Assembly (NCBI RefSeq): GCF_001279525.1
Contig: NZ_LGDY01000047.1
Coordinates: forward strand, 97,860 to 161,859
Length of the DNA: 64,000 bases
Source of the DNA: Nocardia sp. NRRL S-836
GTDB taxonomy: Bacteria > Actinomycetota > Actinomycetes > Mycobacteriales > Pseudonocardiaceae
Reading direction: 5' to 3'
Shown piece by piece: positions 45,817 through 54,960 of the stretch (within the stretch, counting starts at the first letter, position 1; every line of letters starts with the position of its first letter). The position numbers were made by a program, and so were the translations under genes. The notes beneath the pieces were generated by a model. That model ran no database searches and was not told the origin of the DNA. It was given only the letters and a program-made list of their open reading frames with translations.

Positions 45817-46017
45817 ATGTGGACGCCGCTGATCACGCTCATCGCGCTGGTGCTGCTCACCGCGGCCGGCGCTGCCGCAGCGGTCGCGCTCGCGGTCACC
45901 GACCGCGAGCGCGCCCAGCGCGCTGTGACCTTGGTCAAGATCCTGCTCGGCGCGATCCTCGGCGGCAGCGGAGTGCTCGCCGCAGCGATCCGCCTGCACC
46001 AAGCCGGGCTGCTGTGA
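45817..46017 (+). CDS. Small membrane protein, 66 aa
   Basis: The ATG at 45817 has AGGAG 7 nt upstream. Two membrane segments (LITLIALVLLTAAGAAAAVA and VKILLGAILGGSGVLAAAIR) are joined by a charged loop (VTDRERAQRA). It is divergent from the STAND gene, with about 190 bp between starts. The hairpin topology is holin-like, but nothing else supports that role. Confidence 0.6.
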   Translation: MWTPLITLIALVLLTAAGAAAAVALAVTDRERAQRAVTLVKILLGAILGGSGVLAAAIRLHQAGLL

Positions 46018-46806
46018 CCGCAGCACGGGCTCGGGCGCGGCTGCCCCCGCGCCCGAGCCCGCCGAAGAACGGTATCGGGTTCCGCAGCGAGCTCCTCGCG
46101 GCGCCGCACGATCTGCCGGTGGTCGCCGTACTCATTCTCGGCCGAAGCCAGGGTCCGGCGGGAACGCGACCTGGACGTAGATGTCGTGGTTGCGCAGCAT
46201 CTGCCAGTAGCCCTGGTGTAACGCCCACCAGCCACAGGACATGCGGTTCTGCCCTGGTAGACCAGGACCTGCTGGTGGCAGCGCCACTCGAGCGCGGTCA
46301 CAAGCGCAGAGGCCGTTGGCGCCGCCGGCGTGCCGTTCGCCACGTTGAGGTCGAGACGGTCGGCCGCACGTCGCTGCTGAGGGCGCGGTGCTTGCGCAGC
46401 CCGCTCGACAGCATCAGCCGCGCCACCGCCGAGTCGCGGTCCGCCCCCGCGGCCTCGTGCACCGTCATACGATCAAGTCGAGCGCTGGCAGCGCCACCGG
46501 CGCGCCGTGCAGGCCGTCGTTCTCCGCTGATCACCATCGACGGGGACACCAAGACCATGGCCCAGTGGGCGGCAAATCCGCGGTGCCGGGCGACCTTGAC
46601 CGCCTTCCGGGCACGTTCGAATGCCGGGCGGCCTCCCGCGGACGCGCTGTAGACGCCCCGCTGCGCACCACACCCCCTGCGGTGGCGGGTCGGCGTGACG
46701 GTGGACGGCATCCGCAACCACGGTTCCGCAGGCCGGCGAGCCCACGGAACCGTCGGTTGCAGGTGGCGGGTGCGACGATCGGTCCATCGTGATAAGGGGG
46801 GCCGGG
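46018..46806. other. Decayed region
   Basis: No intact gene was seen. Minus-strand fragments in different frames (for example TLASAENEYGDHRQIVRRRE near 46090-46150) hint at a lost gene. No repeats or RNA features were recognised. Confidence 0.35.
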
Positions 46807-47577
46807 GTGGCATCGCTCGATCAGGTCGGCAAGAGCCTGAACAGGGTGCTCGACAAGGCTGCGCAGGCCGGCGGTGCACTGCAACAGGCCGCGGAACTGG
46901 CCGAAGAAGCGCAGGAGCACTTGCTGACAGCAGTGGAGGGCAGCGCGCAAGGCGATGTGGAGACAACCAACGCGCAGTTCGCCGCGGTCGTCAGCGGCGC
47001 GAAGCAACTGCACGCGTTTCTTGGTGCCGGCATCTCCGGTGTCGAAGCGATCCTGCACGGTCTCGAACTCGGCAGGGCAGCCTCCGCGCTTCCTGTGCAG
47101 ACTGAACCAGCTGCCCTGCCACAGGCCGAGCCTGCGTCGGCGGCTCCACAGCGCGGCAGCAGAGAACACATCGAACAACTACGACGCGCCCAGCCACCAC
47201 CAGTGCAGCCTCGATCAGGCCAGAAGACGCATGGCAGCTGGTTCACGAACTCTGACGAGCCCGTCCGCGAACTCACCAGCGGTGAAGACGAGTGGTACGA
47301 GGCTGCCAAGCAACACCTGAAGGACATGGGCCTACCGGGCACGCCCGTGACCGTTGTCGATGTTGAGGTCAAACTGGCCGTGCACATGGCGCGCAACGGC
47401 ATTCAGCACGCTACGGTCACGCTGAACAACACGCCCTGCAAGGGCCGCTTCGGGTGTGGCGCCCTGGTGCCGGTCGTGCTCCCCGAGGGCAGCACCCTGA
47501 CTGTTCATGGGATCACTTCAGACGGCAGGATCATGAGGAAGACCTACTCGGGAGGAGCACCGGCGTCGTGGACCTAG
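46807..47577 (+). CDS. DddA-like (SCP1.201-type) nucleic-acid deaminase toxin, 256 aa
   Basis: Residues 1-90 are amphipathic helices (VASLDQVGKSLNRVLDKAAQ), followed by a Pro/Ala linker. The C-terminal domain (about 145-256) matches the SCP1.201-like deaminase pattern: DVEVKLAVHMARNGI (185-199), TVTLNNTPCKGRFGCGALVP with the zinc-type Cys at 211 and 217, LPEGSTLTVHG, and KTYSGGAP at the end. In characterised DddA the catalytic motif is HVE; here it is DVE (185-187), with a His at 193. GTG 46807 has an AGGGGGG site upstream. The immunity-like gene overlaps its 3' end. It probably acts in a neighbouring cell or as an anti-phage toxin; delivery is unknown. Confidence 0.75.
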   Translation: MASLDQVGKSLNRVLDKAAQAGGALQQAAELAEEAQEHLLTAVEGSAQGDVETTNAQFAAVVSGAKQLHAFLGAGISGVEAILHGLELGRAASALPVQTEPAALPQAEPASAAPQRGSREHIEQLRRAQPPPVQPRSGQKTHGSWFTNSDEPVRELTSGEDEWYEAAKQHLKDMGLPGTPVTVVDVEVKLAVHMARNGIQHATVTLNNTPCKGRFGCGALVPVVLPEGSTLTVHGITSDGRIMRKTYSGGAPASWT

Positions 47578-48008
47578 AAGTTTGGGGCGAGGAGGACAGC
47601 GACGAGGCGACGCTGATCCGGACGCCAGGGGAACTCGACGCTGTGCTGGAGCGGGTCAGGAGCGTCGACTACGGAGACCACGGCATTCTGCTGGAAGCCC
47701 TCGACGCGGCCTCCCCGTACCGGGTGATTCTCAACGTCGGGATCTGCGGCGACCACGGGTCCCTGCGCTACGCCGGGAACGAACATGTCGATGGCGTCTA
47801 CAGCAAGAATCCCGATTCCACCCGATCCCCGATGGACGCTCAGTTGTTCTACTACATGAACAACCGCAGGGACTTCCCCGCGAATTCCCTGTACCCGATC
47901 GACGTTGTACGCCGCGCGCTCATGCAGTTCATGGAGTCAGACGGAAAACTTCCGAACGTGGTCGCCTGGCAACCGACCTCGGTCATGTCCGGCAACAGCG
48001 GGACCTGA
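47568..48008 (+). CDS. Imm1-like immunity protein, 146 aa
   Basis: The GTG at 47568 follows GGAGGAG by 10 nt and overlaps the deaminase stop by 10 bases. The protein is alpha/beta (ATLIRTPGELDAVLERVRSV, YRVILNVGICGDHGSLRYAG, QLFYYMNNRRDFPANSLYPI). The LNVGI.GD.GSLRYAG strand is the Imm1 hallmark. Imm1-type proteins commonly sit behind SCP1.201-type deaminases and neutralise them by binding. Its position and coupling fit that role. Confidence 0.75.
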   Translation: MDLEVWGEEDSDEATLIRTPGELDAVLERVRSVDYGDHGILLEALDAASPYRVILNVGICGDHGSLRYAGNEHVDGVYSKNPDSTRSPMDAQLFYYMNNRRDFPANSLYPIDVVRRALMQFMESDGKLPNVVAWQPTSVMSGNSGT

Positions 48009-48292
48009 CCCGCGGTCCCGATCACCCAGCGCTGCATGGCCGTGCCGTTGCATTGCTGCCGCAGCACGCCACAGCGGGCGGGATGGCGAAGACGACCGCT
48101 CCCGACGCGGTCCCGGCACTGACGTCATCGAGGCCGTCGGCAGCGCGAACGGCAACGTCGGGGCCCGTGTCCGTCGCTGTCGTGCTCGGTCGCCGATGAG
48201 GCTCCAAAAGCTATGGCCTTTGTGGATAGATTATCAGAAGGGGTCCGCACCGCCCTGTCGGCTGCGAGTGCTGAGAACCGGTCGTGACGAGG

Positions 48293-48330
48293 GTGCGGCT
48301 GGGCGGGAACGTGTTCCCGTCCAGCCGCAC
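48293..48330 (-). terminator. Intrinsic terminator of the collagenase gene
   Basis: An 18-bp arm, GTGCGGCTGGGCGGGAAC, pairs with GTTCCCGTCCAGCCGCAC with one wobble and a 2-nt GT centre, 37 nt beyond the collagenase stop. Confidence 0.85.
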
Positions 48331-48367
48331 CTTCGATCGGTGGTGATGTCGGGCAGGTGGTGGTTGG

Positions 48368-50905
48368 TCAGTACTGGGTTGCCACGGTGACGCCCGAGCA
48401 GGTGGTCTCGCCCTTCAGGCTGATGTAGACGTAGCCGGAGGACGGGTTGCTCACGGTGATCGCTTCGGTGTTGTCGACGCTGACCGAGCGATGAGTGGCG
48501 TTCGCGGTGGTCGCCCACGAGCTCGGGCTGAACAACAGGTCGCAGTTGCCGGTTCCGCCCGAGGCTGTGATCGTCAGCTGTGGCGTGCCCGCGGGCAGGG
48601 ACAGGAAGAGGTAGTCGTAGTCGCCGTTGCCGGCCGACCTGTTGGAGCGCTGGCAGTTCTTGCCGAGCGCACGCAGGTCGCTGCCCGCGCATTCGACCAG
48701 GCCGCCGTTGCCGATGGCGACCTGCTTGGAGGCCGTCGCCGTCGAACCGCTGTTGTCGGTGACGGTGAGGGTGATGGTGTAGGTGCCGTCGGCGGTGTAG
48801 GTCTTGGTGGGGTTGGTGGCGGTGGAGGTGGTCCCGTCGCCGAAGTCCCACCGTCGGGAGGCGATGGTGCCGTCGGCGTCGGTGGAGCGGTCGGAGAGGG
48901 TGACCGTGCGACCGATGACGGTGCTGGTGAACTCCGCCACGGGGGCTCGGTTTCCGCCTCCGCCGCAGTTGCCGGCCGCGCAGGCCGACAGCCAGGTGTA
49001 CCAGTCGGTGTCGTAGCGGGTGCCGATGGTGTTCTTGAGCAGGGTGCGCGCGGCGTTCCAATTGCCGGCGCGGTAGTGGTTGAGCACCGCGGTCATGTCG
49101 GCGGGGTGGGACTGGAGCATGTAGCGCACGGCGAGGTAGCCCCACCGGTACACGCGTGTGGTGTCGTGGGAGTAGGTCGTGTCGAACAGTGTGCTCAGCG
49201 CGTAGGTGCGCCGGCCAGCCTCGGTGATCGCGGCGTCGTAGTTGATGTTGCGGTAGTGGTAGGAGATGTACTCGGCGAACCCTTCGATCCACCAGATCGT
49301 CGGCGTGGTCGTTCCGGCGCCGAAGTCGCCGTACATGTTGAACCGGCCGTCGAGGTAGTGGGTGTACTCGTGGTTGAGGTTCCAGATCGCGAACTGCGGC
49401 CGCAGCCACTCCGCCTCGTAGGCGATGAACCGCGGCTGGTTGCCCGACACGGCCGGATCGCCCTCCAGGTACATGCCACCGTTGTTGGTGTCGATACCGA
49501 ACTGCGCACCCGCATACGTCTGGTAATCCGTACTGGAGTCATACACCACCACCTCCAGCACCGTGTTGTAATCATTGGCCACCGGGCCCGGATCCCTCAC
49601 CACGTTGTGGAAGTAGGCGTCCTGGTTCGCCAGACTCGCACACGTGTCGGACAACTCGGCGGCAGTCATCTGCTGCGCCCGGATGTTCAACGACGAACTG
49701 CACCGATGACTGACCGGCAACACCGCGGCCATCAACCGGGCCTGCAGGTCACAGGTGTCGTAGTAAGCGCAGTTCGACTTGTCGTAGGAATCGGTCATCT
49801 CCGCCACCCCGACCCACAGCGGCGCGGTCGGACCTGTGATCGACGACATGCCGAGCAAGCCCTTGGCCTTGGGCTGCACGGTCACGCGCATCGACGAGTG
49901 CTGCAAGAACCGCCCGAGTTCCCGGCCCGCGTTGGACGTGAGATAACCCTGCTTCCCCGAGAGCAGACCCAAGTGGCTCGAGGTAAAGCTGTACAGCGTG
50001 TCCAGCACACTGTTGTCGCGCTGCACCGCCGACACGAACTCCGGAACCTGATGCCCGCGGAAGAGGACGATGTATACGTTGTTGACCGCGTTCAGCATCC
50101 ACCAGAAGGCGTCGTACGAGGCGTTGTACCCGGTCAACATCTTCTTGACGACGTTCAAGTAGCGCGCGTTCTGCTCAGAGCTGTCGATCAGCGTGATCGC
50201 CTCGGCCAGCACCTCGCCGTTGGCGTCGCTGACCTCGAACGCGCGCGAGCTGTCGAAGAAACTGTCCAGACCGGCCTGGATGGCCGTCTGCAGGGCCGGG
50301 CCGTACGTCCCGACCGTGGACTGGTTGTACCAGTGCACGTAGTACCCGGCCCGTAAGTACAGGACCAACTGCGCCGTGCCCGTGGAATTGTTTCCGGGAT
50401 AGGTCGTTCCGTTGTCGCGCAACCCGTTGGCGACACTGACCATCTGTGCTTCACGGAACGCGTGGTAGGCATCCGGCCCGGTGAGGTTGAACAAGGAGTT
50501 CACGCAGTCGGTCGTCGAGCTCCGGATCTTGTCGACCAGCGCCCAGCCGGTTCGGCTGGTGAAGTCGGCGACGCTGCACACGGCCGCCGCGGATCGGCGA
50601 TCACGCATGGACGGCGGCTCAGGAGCGCGGACTTCCTCCGGCGCGCCGTAGTCGCGCCGTGACTCGGCCCCGGACGCTGACCTCGGCGCTCGCCCATCGA
50701 CCGGCAGCGGGGTCTTCGCGACATGCCGGTCACCGGCCGCCAGCGGGCGGTCGCCAGGGGCAGGCGCTTGCGTTCGGTTGCTGCTTTCCGCAGCGCCGGA
50801 AGCCGACGCCGCACCGGCAGATCCGGCACTGGTGCTGTAACCCAGCGTGACGATGACGACGAGCAGGGTCGTCCACACGCATCGTCGAATTCTCAATGAT
50901 GTCAT
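48368..50905 (-). CDS. Secreted M9-family collagenase with PKD and PPC domains, 845 aa
   Basis: Bacterial M9 collagenases degrade collagen outside the cell. The ATG at 50905 has GAAGGAC upstream. A Sec signal peptide (MTSLRIRRCVWTTLLVVIVT, ending near AGAASA) is followed by a Pro/Ser-rich stretch, an activator domain with M9N-type helices (FREAQMVSVANGLRDNGTTY, NVVKKMLTGYNASYDAFWWM), and the catalytic domain with HEYTH (H512, E513, H516) and downstream glutamate WIEGFAEYIS. A PKD domain (PVAEFTSTVIGRTVTLSDRS, WDFGDGTTSTATNPTKTY) and a C-terminal PPC-like domain (LTITASGGTGNCDLLFSPSS) complete it. All catalytic elements are present and the gene looks intact. Confidence 0.9.
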   Translation of the reverse strand: MTSLRIRRCVWTTLLVVIVTLGYSTSAGSAGAASASGAAESSNRTQAPAPGDRPLAAGDRHVAKTPLPVDGRAPRSASGAESRRDYGAPEEVRAPEPPSMRDRRSAAAVCSVADFTSRTGWALVDKIRSSTTDCVNSLFNLTGPDAYHAFREAQMVSVANGLRDNGTTYPGNNSTGTAQLVLYLRAGYYVHWYNQSTVGTYGPALQTAIQAGLDSFFDSSRAFEVSDANGEVLAEAITLIDSSEQNARYLNVVKKMLTGYNASYDAFWWMLNAVNNVYIVLFRGHQVPEFVSAVQRDNSVLDTLYSFTSSHLGLLSGKQGYLTSNAGRELGRFLQHSSMRVTVQPKAKGLLGMSSITGPTAPLWVGVAEMTDSYDKSNCAYYDTCDLQARLMAAVLPVSHRCSSSLNIRAQQMTAAELSDTCASLANQDAYFHNVVRDPGPVANDYNTVLEVVVYDSSTDYQTYAGAQFGIDTNNGGMYLEGDPAVSGNQPRFIAYEAEWLRPQFAIWNLNHEYTHYLDGRFNMYGDFGAGTTTPTIWWIEGFAEYISYHYRNINYDAAITEAGRRTYALSTLFDTTYSHDTTRVYRWGYLAVRYMLQSHPADMTAVLNHYRAGNWNAARTLLKNTIGTRYDTDWYTWLSACAAGNCGGGGNRAPVAEFTSTVIGRTVTLSDRSTDADGTIASRRWDFGDGTTSTATNPTKTYTADGTYTITLTVTDNSGSTATASKQVAIGNGGLVECAGSDLRALGKNCQRSNRSAGNGDYDYLFLSLPAGTPQLTITASGGTGNCDLLFSPSSWATTANATHRSVSVDNTEAITVSNPSSGYVYISLKGETTCSGVTVATQY

Positions 50906-51030
50906 GGCTTGTCCTTCAACATCGGTCGCTCGTGCACGACCGTGACGGCTATGGCAGGGACCGTTCCGTGTACGCAGCGTCACACAGCGCGATAGCCATC
51001 GTTCATGCCGATCACGTATAGGACCGTGCT

Positions 51031-51375
51031 ATGAGGACCGCTTCCTTCTTGGACGACTACGCGGACTTCGGTCTCCCCGCGATCGCCACGACCTGGGACG
51101 GCGACATCTCGATCTGGGATCCACGCGACCTGGCCGCCCGCAAAAAGGTCTTCTCCATCCCGCTGCCCGACAAGAAGATCGAACTGCTGACAGTCTCACC
51201 CAGCCGCGAGTCGATGTTCGTGATCGTGTTGCACAACGACCAGGTCCAGCTCAGGCAACTCGACCTCAGCGTCACGAAAGCGGCGTCAAACGCATGCCAC
51301 CGCGGCGCCGGCGACGACGCCACCTTCTGGACTGAATACTTCCCCGACGTGGCGCCGTTCCCGCTCTGCCCCTAG
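51031..51375 (+). CDS. Beta-propeller (WD40-like) fragment, 114 aa
   Basis: The protein starts MRTASFLDDYADFGLPAIAT and contains one WD-type unit (TTWDGDISIWDPRDLAARKK) and another strand set (LLTVSPSRESMFVIVLHNDQ, VQLRQLDL). WD40 proteins need at least four, usually seven, blades, so this is probably the last blades of a lost propeller or STAND protein. No clear ribosome-binding site. Confidence 0.45.
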   Translation: MRTASFLDDYADFGLPAIATTWDGDISIWDPRDLAARKKVFSIPLPDKKIELLTVSPSRESMFVIVLHNDQVQLRQLDLSVTKAASNACHRGAGDDATFWTEYFPDVAPFPLCP

Positions 51376-51765
51376 AAGGACTTCTGCTTCGAGGCACCCC
51401 CGGAGGAACAGAACCTGACCCGGCTAGACCCGTAGGATCAAGTCCTGCTCTCCTGGACATCCTGGACGGCCAGCAGCGTGACCTCGGTCCTCACATCGGC
51501 TCCAGTCTCTCGGTCGTCATCTGATGGCTTCCATCACCACCTGGATCTGGCGTCGAAACCAGTGTGGGCTCTACGGGTGCCGCAGTCCCGAGCGTCCGCT
51601 AGGCAGCACCGCAGCAGGCGGCAACCCATTTGTGAGCAGCGGCAACAACTTCGGGCGCTTGCTCAGCAGCACCGCCGCCGTCCCGTTGCGCTGCTGCACC
51701 CGTCGGCAGAAGCGCGGCGAGCGCGGTACTCCGAGGTAGGCGTCGGCTCGTGGCCTGGACATGAC
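51376..51765. other. No convincing gene
   Basis: No frame shows coding bias. The region separates the propeller fragment from the relic at 51766. Confidence 0.4.
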
Positions 51766-52075
51766 CTACTCGCCGACACCGCACCACGCGGCGGGCGTTG
51801 CCTGACCGTCTGCCCAGATGTAACCCTCGACGTACACGCCGTCCAGGATCCTGCCCGCCTCGCTCGCGGTGACGCTGAAGGTGACCTGCGAGACGAACCG
51901 GGTGTCGGAGTCAGCGTCCCACCACCGGCCGAGGTCGAGCACCAAGCCCTCCACGCTCGCGTGCGCTCAGCCCGAGTCGTTAACGAGCGTCTGAAACGGC
52001 ACCCCAGCCTCGGCGGGCGCCGCCACGAGCTCCTCGGACACCAGCACATGGTGCGGCAGCACCGGGGGAAATGAC
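51766..52075 (-). pseudogene. Relic split by an in-frame TGA
   Basis: One minus-strand frame reads VLPHHVLVSEELVAAPAEAG and VPFQTLVNDSG, TGA, then AHASVEGLVLDLGRWWDADS, TFSVTASEAGRILDGVYVEG and YIWADGQATPAAWCGVGE. Both halves look coding. They could be an antitoxin-size gene and a partner, or one broken gene. Family unknown. Confidence 0.4.
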
Positions 52076-52163
52076 ACGCCGACTGAGACTGATCATGGTG
52101 TCATCGCCGTGAGACACGAGGAGATCCGCAGGTCACACAAGATCGACATGTCACGAGCGGCGA
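52066..52163 (+). repeat. About 98-bp direct repeat, left copy
   Basis: It contains TGACACGCCGACTGAGACTG, TGATCATGG, CCGTGAGACA and CGCAGGTCA in this order. The same series, with about 70 percent identity by eye, recurs at 54666-54764. The two copies flank the pentapeptide gene at 52559-54538. A short related piece (GATTGAGATTGATCAT) lies at about 52240-52260. Confidence 0.65.
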
Positions 52164-52558
52164 GACTCTACAGCACAGTAGGGTCTCAATTCCCGTGACA
52201 AAATCTCAATGATCTTGGCAACTGATTGGCAAGTACGCCATCGGATTGAGATTGATCATCGCTGGGCCATTCGAGCGGGTCTTGGCAACTCCCGAACCTC
52301 GTCGGACCTGGATGCGGTGGTGCGGTGCAGAACGGGAATGCGTCGGCGGCTCACCTGCGGCGGGAGCACCATAATGGCCATGTCGAAGATCCTTCCGGCG
52401 TCGGTCCACGTGCGGCTTCCTCAGCGCGTGTCGGAGCGTGTGGCCAGCTGTCGATGACCGACCTGTTTCTCTCAGTTGGCTAATCCGTTCGTGTGATAGC
52501 CGTCGTGGCAGATCGAGCGGCGGCGTGCGTAACGGTTGCAGTCGCCTACAACAGAGCA
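52164..52558. other. Upstream region of paralog 4
   Basis: No gene is supported. The region carries the short partial repeat GATTGAGATTGATCAT near 52243 and a CTCAATGATCTTGGCAACTG stretch. It is probably regulatory DNA of the following gene. Confidence 0.35.
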
Positions 52559-54538
52559 ATGCCCGAAGACATCGCAGACACAGCACCGAGCGTTGTCCCA
52601 AGCTGGGACACCTGCCTGCATGAGAACGAGCCGTGCATAGGCCGACAGACCGAAGGACTCAGTCGCTGTCTGGCGCACCTGGACGATTCCGACCTCGACG
52701 CTGTCCTCGCAGAACTACGCCCAGGGGCAGATCTCGACCTGCGAGGTACCACTCTGACATCCGCACTCCTCAAACGGGTGCAATCGAGGCTTGTGTCAAC
52801 GGATGGCGACCTCGTCCGCTTCGGCCAGACGGACTTCAGCCATTGCAGATTTCCGGACTGGTATGCGCCTTTCGACAGTGTCCGCTTTGAGGGGGACGCC
52901 GCGTTCATCGGCGTGCAGTTTAGCGGGGACGCCATGTTCGGCGGCGCGCAGTTCAGCAGGCACGCCCGGTTCGACGGCGCGCAGTTCGGCGGACACGTCG
53001 GGTTCGGTGGCGCGCAGTTCGGTGGGCAGGCTGGGTTCGACGGCGCGCAGTTCGGCGGGCACGTCGTGTTCGGCGACGCGCAGTTTGGCGGGCACGCCCA
53101 GTTCATCGGCGCGCAGTTCCGGGGCCACGCCAGGTTCGATGACGCGCGGTTCAGCAGGCACGCCGCATTCATCGGCGCGCGGTTCAGCTGGCACGTCGGG
53201 TTCGGCGGCGCGCAGTTCAGCAAGGACGCCGGGTTCGGCGGCGCGCAGTTCAGCAAGGACGCCGGGTTCGGCGGCGCGCAGTTCAGCAAGGACGCCGGGT
53301 TCGGCGGCGCGCAGTTCAGTGGGGACGCCGGGTTCGACGGCGCGCAGTTTGAGGCGGCGACGGTGGTCGGGCCGCTCGTGGCGGACTTCTTGCGCCTTGA
53401 TGCGGCGGTCTTCGCGAAGCGGGTGGTCGTCGATGTGGAGGCCGGCGCGTTGTCTCTGGACGATGCTCGGTTCGATGAGGGTGTGGAGTTGCAGGTCCGC
53501 TTTGCGCAAATGAGCCTGAGGCGTGCGAGATTCGGTGCCGCGTCGTCAGTGAGCGGCGTAGCCACACCGTTCAAGGACAGGGCGGGCTCCGTGATTGCGG
53601 CTGACCCGGGCCAGCTCGCCGCGTGGGTGGCAGGCAGGAACACCAGCCCATCCGGCCGCCCCGGTGGAGGCACAAGCTTGGAGCCGTGGGTGCCGTGGCT
53701 GGTGTGCTTGCAGCAGACCGACGTGGAGCACCTCACGCTGGCCGATGTGGACCTGCGGTGGTGCCGTTTCGCTGGCGCGCACCACCTGGATCAACTGCGA
53801 CTGGAAGGCCGAGGGCCGTTCAACCTACCTCCTGCTGGCTGGCAGCGGGGTTGGGCGTGGCCGCAGGCACGGCGGTGGACCCGCCGACGGGTACTGGCTG
53901 AGGAACATCCCTGGCGGGCCGAGCAGCACCGCGGCCGCGGTTGGGAGGCAACCCTACCCGACCTAGCCGGTACTGCCACCGATCCACCGCTGGGCCCGGA
54001 GCGGCTGGCCGTGCTCTACCGGTCGCTGCGCAAGGCCTTCGAGGACACCAAGAACGAACCCGGTGCCGGCGACTTCTACTACGGCGAGATGGAAGCTCGT
54101 CGCCACGCCCCGTCCACCGGCTGTGGGGAACGCGCCCTGCTCACCGCCTACTGGGCGATCTCCGGCTACGGCCAGCGGGCCGGCCGCGCGCTGGGTGCAC
54201 TCATGGTGCTGATCGGACTGCTGACGGTCCTGCTCACCGGGTGGGGCCTGCCCCACACCACCGCGGTGCAGCAGGTCACCGTTCCGCCCGCTGCCGCGGG
54301 CCAGACGCAGACACTGGAGATCGTCCCTGCGCCTGCGAAGATTCAGTCGAACGAGCCGAAGTGGACCATCGATCGGACCGGCAAGGCAGTACGCATCGCG
54401 CTCGGCTCGGTCATCTTCCGCGACGCCGACCAAAAACTTACCCAGCCGGGCATGTGGACCGTGGTGGCCGGCCGCGCGTTCGGGCCCCTGCTGCTCGCCT
54501 TGGCCGCGCTCGCGATCCGTGCCCGCGTCAAGAGGTGA
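52559..54538 (+). CDS. Pentapeptide-repeat protein with C-terminal membrane segments (paralog 4), 659 aa
   Basis: Unlike the other paralogs it begins with a soluble segment (MPEDIADTAPSVVPSWDTCL, LDLRGTTLTSALLKRV). About 180 residues of repeats follow (FGGAQFSKDAG, FDGAQFGGHVG), four of which are encoded by almost exact 33-bp tandem DNA copies (53198-53310). A second repeat-like region has VEHLTLADVDLRWCRFAG. Residues about 500-545 are helical (RLAVLYRSLRKAFEDTKNEP, FYYGEMEARRH), and two membrane segments close the protein (ALGALMVLIGLLTVLLTGWG; GRAFGPLLLALAALAIRARV). It converges on paralog 5. ATG 52559 is chosen over an ATG 22 codons upstream; neither has a good ribosome-binding site. Confidence 0.75.
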   Translation: MPEDIADTAPSVVPSWDTCLHENEPCIGRQTEGLSRCLAHLDDSDLDAVLAELRPGADLDLRGTTLTSALLKRVQSRLVSTDGDLVRFGQTDFSHCRFPDWYAPFDSVRFEGDAAFIGVQFSGDAMFGGAQFSRHARFDGAQFGGHVGFGGAQFGGQAGFDGAQFGGHVVFGDAQFGGHAQFIGAQFRGHARFDDARFSRHAAFIGARFSWHVGFGGAQFSKDAGFGGAQFSKDAGFGGAQFSKDAGFGGAQFSGDAGFDGAQFEAATVVGPLVADFLRLDAAVFAKRVVVDVEAGALSLDDARFDEGVELQVRFAQMSLRRARFGAASSVSGVATPFKDRAGSVIAADPGQLAAWVAGRNTSPSGRPGGGTSLEPWVPWLVCLQQTDVEHLTLADVDLRWCRFAGAHHLDQLRLEGRGPFNLPPAGWQRGWAWPQARRWTRRRVLAEEHPWRAEQHRGRGWEATLPDLAGTATDPPLGPERLAVLYRSLRKAFEDTKNEPGAGDFYYGEMEARRHAPSTGCGERALLTAYWAISGYGQRAGRALGALMVLIGLLTVLLTGWGLPHTTAVQQVTVPPAAAGQTQTLEIVPAPAKIQSNEPKWTIDRTGKAVRIALGSVIFRDADQKLTQPGMWTVVAGRAFGPLLLALAALAIRARVKR

Positions 54539-54665
54539 GCGCCGAGCAGGCAGCCAACATCGTCGTCCGAGAACCCTGTGGGACACGTACGCCGACATCG
54601 CCTGCACCTACGCCGCGGGCGTAACTCTCGAGCGCCCAAGCTTCGGAAGCAATCAACGGCACCTG

Positions 54666-54764
54666 AGGAAGTGACACGCTGATTGAGACTGATCATGCTG
54701 CTATCACCGTGAGACAGCCCAGATACCCGCAGGTCAGCGAACATCAACATGACATCGGCGGTGA
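54666..54764 (+). repeat. About 98-bp direct repeat, right copy
   Basis: This copy has TGACACGCTGATTGAGACTG, TGATCATGC, CCGTGAGACA and CGCAGGTCA, in the same order and spacing as the copy at 52066-52163. The distance between copies is 2.6 kb. Confidence 0.65.
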
Positions 54765-54960
54765 GGACCTAATCAATCTCCTGGCCGACGGGGTTGACCC
54801 GCTCGTGCTGTAGCCACGCATCCCAGCGGCTCGACTCGTCGAGGGTCTCAGGTACCGGCACCAAGCGATCCCACGTGCCCTTCTTATCCACTCGTGGATC
54901 GGACATGTTCAACGTCCAGCATCGCGGCCACGAACTCCTCTCCCGGACTGTTAGTCGAAC

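Noticed and set aside
48491..50356. Plus-strand open frame of 621 codons
   Set aside because: Antisense of the collagenase gene, with Val/Gly/Arg-biased composition.
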